In this document: in pieces, positions 6,811 to 10,955 of the stretch
How positions within the stretch are numbered: position 1 is the first letter of the stretch
Layout: each line of letters opens with the position of its first letter
Assembly (NCBI GenBank): GCA_009786775.1
Contig: WQRL01000030.1
Location: forward strand, 1 to 10,955
Length of the DNA: 10,955 nucleotides
Direction of reading: 5' to 3'
DNA from: Oscillospiraceae bacterium
GTDB taxonomy: Bacteria; Bacillota; Clostridia; Oscillospirales; Oscillospiraceae
Notes under the pieces: generated by a model
The model's database searches: none
What the model saw: the letters and a program-made list of their open reading frames with translations, nothing else
What the model was told of the DNA's origin: nothing
Position numbers and translations under genes: made by a program

Positions 6811-8048
6811 TGCTTCCAGAGCCTCGCCGCTTCCTCCGCATCGGCCTTGGTGAGCTCTTGCGCAGACTGGTACCGGGCTTTCAAGTATAGCTCGCGGAAA
6901 GCTCTTTCCTCAGACCCGTTAAACATATCTGAAAACTTCCCTAGAACGCTCTGACTCGTGTCAGAGCGTTCTAGCTGTGCGCCTTTTGAGGTGCCCTTGA
7001 GAAGATATCTCCTGTAATACCACCTTACGGCATGCGCAGGATTTCTTGGGCGCAGGAGCTTTCTGCGATCTTCCAGCCCGCGCTGCGCAAGTGCTTCACT
7101 CTGCTCAGAGTATGACAGTTCCTGCGTGACCTCTCCCTGCCTTCCCCGCCCCGCACGCATTGCGCGGATTAAATTTACGAAAAACCACAGAGCTACCGCC
7201 GTTCCGATAGCCACCACAATCCAAATTGCAATCTCAAACCATGTACCATCGTAGCTGTGGGTGTAGGTATATCCCGCATCGAATCCCTGACCCGCCTCCT
7301 GTATAGTTTCGGATCTCAGCAGCTCAATCAGCAGCCCAAAAAGCCAGGCAAGCCCATTAAAAAGCCACCCAAAACTAAACACCAAGGCATAGATCACATA
7401 TTGGATTATATTAGAAAAAAACCATGACAGCACACTTAAAAGAACTTGCTCCGTCAGCACAAAGGAGAGCACCGCCCCAATTGCACCCACTGCTGCAAGA
7501 ACCACAATACCTTTTCCGCGCCTGATGCTGCCCTCTGAGCGCAATATCCGCTTTAGACAGATGCCAATGACAAGCCACACCATAAAATACGGCGAAGCAT
7601 TCATAAGCGTCCCCGCTAGCCTCGGGAAAAACAGCATCCCCGGAAGGGCCAGCAGATAAGCCTGTGATATTTTTCTAAAGCTAACATTAAACTCAGCTTT
7701 GTTGGTGCCAATATTCTCAGTCCACAAGCAGTAAACCAGGTACCCCCAAGCTGGGATAAATTGGACAATCTGCGGCAGGGACGCTCCCGTTAGCAAAAAA
7801 AGCACAGGCATAACAAACAGCACCGCCATCAGCGGCCTGGGCCTACGGCTGCTCTCAACACCGCCCCCGCCTCTTAGCAGCTTGAGCACAGCAGGCTTTT
7901 TCCTGAGCAGCACATAGGCTGCGAAAACTATGAGCAGCAGCGAAATCCCCTGAGCTGCCGGCGGTTCCTGTGTGAATATATTTAAGTATACGCTGCTTAC
8001 CGCATAATAAAAAGCCAAGTCAAACAGCATCTTGAAAGTTGCAACCAT
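6798..8048 (-). CDS. Multi-pass membrane protein with C-terminal DUF4129-like domain
   Basis: About 416 residues from the ATG at 8046-8048. Residues 1-300 hold some nine or ten membrane segments in groups, the last (about 276-298, IAIWIVVAIGTAVALWFF) followed by a basic stretch. The cytosolic tail (about 320-416) has PAHAVRWYYRRYLL and ends FRELYLKARYQSAQELTKADAEEAARLWKQ; I split this as FRELYLKARYQSA and ELTKADAEEAARLW. This matches the DUF4129 pattern of a Y-R helix, a T-x-E-like turn, then ARYG with a helical end. In other bacteria DUF4129 tails occur with transglutaminase-like membrane proteins and MoxR/DUF58 genes; no transglutaminase domain is present here. A GTG start at 8081 would overlap the upstream gene by 17 bases but lacks a ribosome site; AAGGAA before the ATG is better though 12-13 bases away. 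The gene follows the E1-like gene by 16 bases. Its role is unknown. Confidence 0.72.
   Translation of the reverse strand: MVATFKMLFDLAFYYAVSSVYLNIFTQEPPAAQGISLLLIVFAAYVLLRKKPAVLKLLRGGGGVESSRRPRPLMAVLFVMPVLFLLTGASLPQIVQFIPAWGYLVYCLWTENIGTNKAEFNVSFRKISQAYLLALPGMLFFPRLAGTLMNASPYFMVWLVIGICLKRILRSEGSIRRGKGIVVLAAVGAIGAVLSFVLTEQVLLSVLSWFFSNIIQYVIYALVFSFGWLFNGLAWLFGLLIELLRSETIQEAGQGFDAGYTYTHSYDGTWFEIAIWIVVAIGTAVALWFFVNLIRAMRAGRGRQGEVTQELSYSEQSEALAQRGLEDRRKLLRPRNPAHAVRWYYRRYLLKGTSKGAQLERSDTSQSVLGKFSDMFNGSEERAFRELYLKARYQSAQELTKADAEEAARLWKQMRR
6941..6974. repeat. Perfect 15-bp hairpin inside the DUF4129-like gene
   Basis: CTAGAACGCTCTGAC (6941-6955) is followed by a 4-base loop, TCGT, and its exact reverse complement GTCAGAGCGTTCTAG (6960-6974). 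The stretch is in frame and encodes LERSDTSQSVL on the leftward gene, near the T-x-x-E turn of the DUF4129-like tail. A perfect 15-bp stem is far beyond chance in coding DNA. No T-run follows on either strand, so it is not a standard terminator. Confidence 0.85.
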
Positions 8049-8064
8049 GTTGTAAGCCCGTTCC

Positions 8065-8802
8065 TTATTTATTGCATGCACATTCCGGCGATATCTCGAT
8101 TTTTATTCTCTCAAGGCTCAAAGCCAGGCCATCATAGACCACTAAGCCATCATTGGCCACAGGCAGGCCTGTTATGTACTTGAGGACTTCAAGAGCCTGC
8201 AATGCGCCAAGCACGCCAGGTGTAGGCCCCACTACGCCAAATGGCTTTTTGGGACCCTTTTCCTCCTTCATATTCGGAAACAAGCACCGCAGGCAAGGGC
8301 CCTCGCCCGGAGTTACAGTCATGAGCTGGCCGAAAAATTCGCCTATTCCCGCGTGAACAAACGGGGTTTTTGATGCCACGCAAGCATCATTAAGTACAAA
8401 GCGTGTATTGAAATTATCCAGACAATCGACTACAATATCATATTGTGGAACTATCTGCGCAGCAAGCTCCGCATCCAAAAAGCAATTGTAAACCGTAGTC
8501 TTGAGCTTAGGATTGAGCCCCAACAGCCGCTTCTCGGCCAAAACAGCCTTAGGCTCCCCTATATCACCCATAGAGAAAAGAAGCTGGCGGTTCATGTTTG
8601 AAAGAGCCACCGTATCACAGTCGCAAAAGCCCAAATGCCCAACGCCCATCGCCGTAAGGTAACTGAGCACAGGTGCTCCCAAGCCCCCGCATCCGATAAC
8701 AAGGACGCTGGCCTTCGCTAGTTTCTCCTGCCCCTTCTCCCCGACATCCTTCATCAATATCTGGCGGGCATATACCTCCCGCATCATATCATCCAAAATC
8801 AC
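8065..8802 (-). CDS. ThiF/MoeB/HesA-family E1-like adenylyltransferase
   Basis: A 245-residue protein, the length of MoeB and ThiF. It opens with YARQ (11-14, the arginine used in adenylation) and has the nucleotide loop VLVIGCGGLGAP (33-44), the DxDxV...SNxNRQ run (61-73), GEPKA with the conserved lysine (85), CLDNFNTR (127-134, metal-binding aspartate) and CLRC (170-173) as the first half of the zinc site. These enzymes adenylate the C-terminal glycine of a ubiquitin-like sulfur carrier (MoaD, ThiS) or a peptide. Two oddities: the second zinc half is CAC (241-243) instead of CxxC, and the segment GPKKPFGVVGPTPGVLG (183-199) lacks the cysteine that precedes GVxGP in ThiF and MoeB. The GTG at 8800-8802 has GGAGAGG upstream. 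No carrier, ThiG or Moa gene is near; the partner gene is a membrane protein 16 bases downstream. Family sure, substrate unknown. Confidence 0.88.
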   Translation of the reverse strand: MILDDMMREVYARQILMKDVGEKGQEKLAKASVLVIGCGGLGAPVLSYLTAMGVGHLGFCDCDTVALSNMNRQLLFSMGDIGEPKAVLAEKRLLGLNPKLKTTVYNCFLDAELAAQIVPQYDIVVDCLDNFNTRFVLNDACVASKTPFVHAGIGEFFGQLMTVTPGEGPCLRCLFPNMKEEKGPKKPFGVVGPTPGVLGALQALEVLKYITGLPVANDGLVVYDGLALSLERIKIEISPECACNK

Positions 8803-8837
8803 AAAAACGCCCCTCTCCCAGCATAAATTACCGGTTT

Positions 8838-8866
8838 ATTGTAATCTAAGTAAAGATTAATTGCAA
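8838..8866 (-). promoter_or_regulatory. Promoter of the E1-like / DUF4129 operon with an internal inverted repeat
   Basis: On the minus strand TTGCAA (8861-8866) and TACAAT (8838-8843) are 17 bases apart, predicting a start near 8831 and a leader of about 28 bases. TAATCT (8842-8847) and AGATTA (8854-8859) form a 6-bp inverted repeat lying almost exactly between the two boxes, where a repressor or activator could bind. Confidence 0.5.
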
Positions 8867-8888
8867 GTAAATGGTTGTCTTGGATAAA
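8861..8888 (+). promoter_or_regulatory. Candidate promoter of the small membrane protein gene
   Basis: TTGCAA (8861-8866) is its own reverse complement and, read rightward, is followed after 16 bases by GATAAA (8883-8888), so it could be the -35 box for both directions. The rival choice is TTGACA (8891-8896) with AATACT (8915-8920), 18 bases apart, which would start the message at the ATG itself and cover the ribosome site GAGAGG (8909-8914). Neither is decisive. Confidence 0.3.
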
Positions 8889-8927
8889 TTTTGACAAATT
8901 AAATTACCGAGAGGAATACTCACTTAT

Positions 8928-9446
8928 ATGAAGCAGATTAAACCCATGTTTACTAAGCGGATATGCTTCGGCATAGCAGTATATGTTGCAGCAGCCGTGG
9001 TGCTGTACTTAATGCAGTACATCTTATATGAAGAGACCGTCCCTACATTGTTTTACTTCGCGCTAATAGTTCCGCCGGTATTTCTGCTGCTAGACCGCCT
9101 GCTCTCCGGGTTTTTCACGAGAGATAGTGTGAGAGCGAAACTCGGCGGCATGTTGCGCGTCACATCTGTTTTTCTAATGCTCGCAAGCGGATTGGCTGCC
9201 TATATCACTTTCACAGGCGGGCATCTAAGAAGCCTGGTTCACTGGCAGATCATCGCCGTAGCCCTCTCCTGCGCAATAGTCACAGCCCTTGAGCGCAAAT
9301 TAATTGAATACGAACAATCCGAAGACACAGCACAAACAGACCCAACCGGCGCTGGCAGGTTTGAAGTTCGGGTAACATATGTATCCATCGTCCTCTCGGT
9401 GCTCCTAATCTGCACATTCGTGTTCATGCTAATAGCTGCGCCGTAA
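8928..9446 (+). CDS. Small integral membrane protein, family not recognised
   Basis: A 172-residue protein with a basic N-terminus (KQIKPMFTKR) and about five hydrophobic stretches: 13-33, 40-60, 76-96, 103-118 and 149-170. Between the last two lies a polar loop with EYEQSEDTAQTDPTGAG (about 127-143). I see no catalytic motif and do not recognise the family. The start is the only reasonable ATG; GAGAGG lies 13 bases upstream, a long spacing, so translation may be weak. It is divergent from the E1-like operon and shares the 125-base control region with it, which may link their control. No terminator follows; the structured repeat copy 2 begins about 60 bases downstream. Confidence 0.7.
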   Translation: MKQIKPMFTKRICFGIAVYVAAAVVLYLMQYILYEETVPTLFYFALIVPPVFLLLDRLLSGFFTRDSVRAKLGGMLRVTSVFLMLASGLAAYITFTGGHLRSLVHWQIIAVALSCAIVTALERKLIEYEQSEDTAQTDPTGAGRFEVRVTYVSIVLSVLLICTFVFMLIAAP

Positions 9447-9486
9447 CGGCAATGGCGGTTTATCACTACGGCTTCTGCTTACAAAC

Positions 9487-9520
9487 CACATATCTAAACC
9501 ATACACATACCTAAACCATC
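9487..9520 (+). repeat. Two tandem 17-base repeats at the edge of structured repeat copy 2
   Basis: CACATATCTAAACCATA (9487-9503) is followed directly by CACATACCTAAACCATC (9504-9520), 15 of 17 bases alike. The second unit is the flank shared with copy 1, where only one unit is present (2095-2111, minus strand). The extra unit may reflect slippage or an insertion boundary. Confidence 0.75.
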
Positions 9521-9667
9521 CGCCGGACACGGGCAAGTGCTCTGTGAAAAAGCGGGGCGGCCTTCGTCAGTCACGTCTACCCTGGCGAAGACCCTAAATC
9601 CTGGACAAAACTTGTGTTCCAGGACTGCGGCCGCCCCACTTTTCCCCAGAGCACCCGCCCGTGTCCG
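9504..9667 (+). repeat. Structured repeat, copy 2 (long imperfect hairpin, possible RNA)
   Basis: Homologous to 1948-2111 read on the minus strand. Paired arms: CGGACACGGGC (9524-9534) with GCCCGTGTCCG (9657-9667), 11 bp perfect; GTGCTCTG (9537-9544) with CAGAGCAC (9647-9654), 8 bp perfect; GGGGCGGCC (9554-9562) with GGCCGCCCC (9629-9637); CAGT (9568-9571) with ACTG (9624-9627); CCTGG (9581-9585) with CCAGG (9619-9623). The 9-nt bulge CACGTCTAC (9572-9580) is the same as in copy 1. Within the apex ACAA/TTGT may form a small extra stem. Compared with copy 1, the changed positions in the arms are mostly paired changes that keep pairing. It lies between two convergent genes, so unlike copy 1 it is downstream of both, which argues against a fixed cis role for one gene. 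No T-run follows. Confidence 0.8.
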
Positions 9668-9708
9668 ACTGTCCTGTGTGCTGCTTCATGTTAGCCCGAA
9701 TTTGGCTC

Positions 9709-10431
9709 TTAATCTTCAAGTGGGTGGTCAATTACAATCAGTTCTGACCTTTCGATTACCTCAAGAGCAAGGTCACGGAGGAACTCGTAGTTGTTTAACC
9801 TGTCGGGGACGCGGATGCTAAAATAAGTATCGCCTATTCTGGAGCGTATTTGATTTGCGTCAGAGTTGTATATCATACCAAGTTCGGTGAGAACTCCCCC
9901 GAATTCCAGCATCTGTTCCGATACAATTTGCCAAACTTCATCAGGGCTGTACCCGTGACGGCTTGGTCTTAATATAGCTATAAAAACTTCATCGCCCCAA
10001 TGACCTTCCTCGACACAACCAAAGGAATAGCCAACAAGATTTCTACTTATTTCAAGTCCAGCCAGCTCAAACCCTTCAATCTCGACTAAATAAATTTCAG
10101 TCAAAGACGCAACTTCATGAGAGGCATATGCCCATCTATTGCGGTCTCTTACCCTGGTATAAAATTCCCCAATTGTTCTAAACATCCGAGTTTCAGAAAC
10201 TGGGACTTGAGCATTTATTTCATTTATAAAATTAATCAAATCTTCGGGACTTTGCGCGACAAACGGTGAGGGCTGTTGTACAGAAACGGCGGGGGCATCA
10301 TTACCGTTCTGCCGCCCCTGAGCCTCTCTTGCTGTGCCATGCTGATTACCGGCACCTTCACGGCACCCGCTAATTGATATAAATAATGCCGCGCATAGCA
10401 TTAAACCCAGAAAATACCTTGCAATTTTCAT
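9709..10431 (-). CDS. Lipoprotein of unknown function
   Basis: A 240-residue protein. The first 23 residues are a lipoprotein signal: KIAR, a hydrophobic core and the lipobox ISGC with the lipidated cysteine at 23. A low-complexity polar linker (about 24-50, rich in G, Q, N, A) leads to a folded domain of about 190 residues with alternating strands and helices, for example RNRWAYASHEVASLTEIYLV and RIGDTYFSIRVPDRL. I do not recognise the family; the domain has a single other cysteine (in FGCVEEGHWGDE) and no evident catalytic set. AGGAGG (10440-10445) lies 8 bases before the ATG. It is 66 bases downstream of the BACON-domain gene on the same strand, with no promoter or terminator visible between, so they are probably one operon. 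It should sit on the outer face of the membrane. Confidence 0.8.
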   Translation of the reverse strand: MKIARYFLGLMLCAALFISISGCREGAGNQHGTAREAQGRQNGNDAPAVSVQQPSPFVAQSPEDLINFINEINAQVPVSETRMFRTIGEFYTRVRDRNRWAYASHEVASLTEIYLVEIEGFELAGLEISRNLVGYSFGCVEEGHWGDEVFIAILRPSRHGYSPDEVWQIVSEQMLEFGGVLTELGMIYNSDANQIRSRIGDTYFSIRVPDRLNNYEFLRDLALEVIERSELIVIDHPLED

Positions 10432-10497
10432 ACGAGTTGCCTCCTAAATAAGTTTGCGGGTCTATTTTGTGAGCCTTTGATACCGTTAGACCTAGAC

Positions 10498-10827
10498 CTA
10501 ACCGGCACCGTTAACAACTTGCCCGTAATGAGGCTCCGGTTCCTGTGTTACGACGATTGCACGCTCTATACTTCCTGCGGAAACAATAACCATTGCATTG
10601 CGGCGTTCAACGCTACGGTTTTCTTCAATATCTAAAGCTATCTCAGAGTCAACGCGTGAAGCGGTTACCCAAGGCTGATTGCTGTTCACGCTCCAGGTTT
10701 CATCAAAGGAATCAACCCCAACAGCAACTGCGTGTCCATCTGCGCTAATGTCCAACTGCATCTCGCCAAGAGCCAAACCAGTTTCGCCCTGCCTGACCCA
10801 CGGAAGTGTTATAAGGTGTCCATACAT
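10498..10827 (-). CDS. Small single-BACON-domain protein without a signal peptide
   Basis: A 109-residue protein. Residues about 22-95 match the BACON domain, an immunoglobulin-like fold common in surface proteins of gut anaerobes: WSVNSNQPWVTAS (45-57) is the typical W...sn..W(v/i) core, then IALDIEENRSVERRNAMVIV (63-82, the L-x-v..N.s..R.a.i.v strand pair) and a closing AIVVTQE (90-96). BACON domains usually occur in secreted multi-domain proteins, yet no signal peptide is seen here. The ATG at 10825-10827 is preferred over one six bases upstream because AAGGAG (10836-10841) is 8 bases from it and only 2 from the other. The frame is open upstream to a TGA at 10885-10887, so a short extra N-terminus without a usual start is possible. 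It may be a remnant of a larger surface protein or a small partner of the downstream lipoprotein. Confidence 0.7.
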   Translation of the reverse strand: MYGHLITLPWVRQGETGLALGEMQLDISADGHAVAVGVDSFDETWSVNSNQPWVTASRVDSEIALDIEENRSVERRNAMVIVSAGSIERAIVVTQEPEPHYGQVVNGAG

Positions 10828-10889
10828 CTCCATGGCTCCTTGCCAAAGATAGTGGTAGGTTAATTCGGCTCTGCGGAAAAACCATCAAC

Positions 10890-10917
10890 AGTATGAAAAA
10901 GCAGACAAATTCGTCAA
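10890..10917 (-). promoter_or_regulatory. Candidate promoter of the BACON / lipoprotein operon
   Basis: On the minus strand TTGACG (10912-10917) and CATACT (10890-10895) are 16 bases apart, predicting a start near 10883 and a leader of about 56 bases with the AAGGAG ribosome site near its end. The -35 box is good, the -10 box fair. The rest of the window, 10918-10955, shows no gene. Confidence 0.45.
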
Positions 10918-10955
10918 AGTGAGGTATACTAAAAGCAGCAGAAGCGCATAAAAAG

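Noticed and set aside
8153..8383. Frames on both strands inside the E1-like gene
   Set aside because: Shadows of a gene with clear family motifs in its own frame.
9504..9667. Integron attC site
   Set aside because: attC sites also keep fold over sequence, but the GTTRRRY/RYYYAAC ends are missing, the CCTAAAC flank is on one side only, and no cassette-like spacing or integrase is present.
1948..9667. Composite transposon bounded by the two repeats
   Set aside because: No transposase or target-site duplication is visible and the block holds a housekeeping gene, bipA.
9537..9821. Open frame over structured repeat copy 2 and into the lipoprotein gene
   Set aside because: It covers the hairpin and then the opposite strand of a well-supported lipoprotein gene, and no ribosome site precedes it.

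Overview
The window looks like chromosomal DNA of an anaerobic Gram-positive bacterium of the Firmicutes, probably Clostridia. The signs are strong AGGAGG-type ribosome binding sites, several TTG and GTG starts, an S-layer-homology (SLH) protein, a lipoprotein with a lipobox, and two genes of a TRAP-type transporter. I cannot name a genus.

Layout. (1) Positions 1-1634 are a small accessory block: the 3' part of an AbiEii-like nucleotidyltransferase toxin gene (+), a bidirectional terminator, and an AraC-type regulator with a GyrI-like effector domain (-). (2) Positions 1635-2346 are non-coding apart from one doubtful 56-codon frame. They hold a 164-bp structured repeat, a good promoter for bipA, and a run of four hairpins, three of which lie downstream of the predicted start and so probably form the bipA leader. 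(3) Positions 2347-6716 (+) carry bipA/typA, an SLH protein, and the small and large membrane subunits of a divergent TRAP transporter. (4) Positions 6798-8802 (-) are a two-gene operon: a ThiF/MoeB-type E1-like enzyme followed by a multi-pass membrane protein with a DUF4129-like tail. (5) Positions 8928-9446 (+) encode an unrecognised small membrane protein divergent from that operon. (6) Positions 9487-9667 hold a second, inverted copy of the structured repeat. (7) Positions 9709-10827 (-) are a probable operon of a small BACON-domain protein and a lipoprotein.

The most interesting signal is the repeat pair at 1948-2111 (read on -) and 9504-9667 (read on +). The copies are about 85% identical by hand count. 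At least five of the differences are paired substitutions that keep base pairs in a long imperfect hairpin, while a 9-nt bulge (CACGTCTAC) and the core arms are unchanged. This is what a conserved structured RNA, or a hairpin-processed mobile element, would look like. I do not recognise it as a known family.

Other points: a perfect 15-bp hairpin inside the DUF4129 gene; three TTC-capped hairpins, part of them in tandem, around the bipA promoter and leader; an E1-like enzyme without the usual cysteine; and a TRAP permease pair lacking two signature motifs and any binding-protein gene in view. All functional statements come from reading the sequence and from family knowledge. No search or folding program was run.
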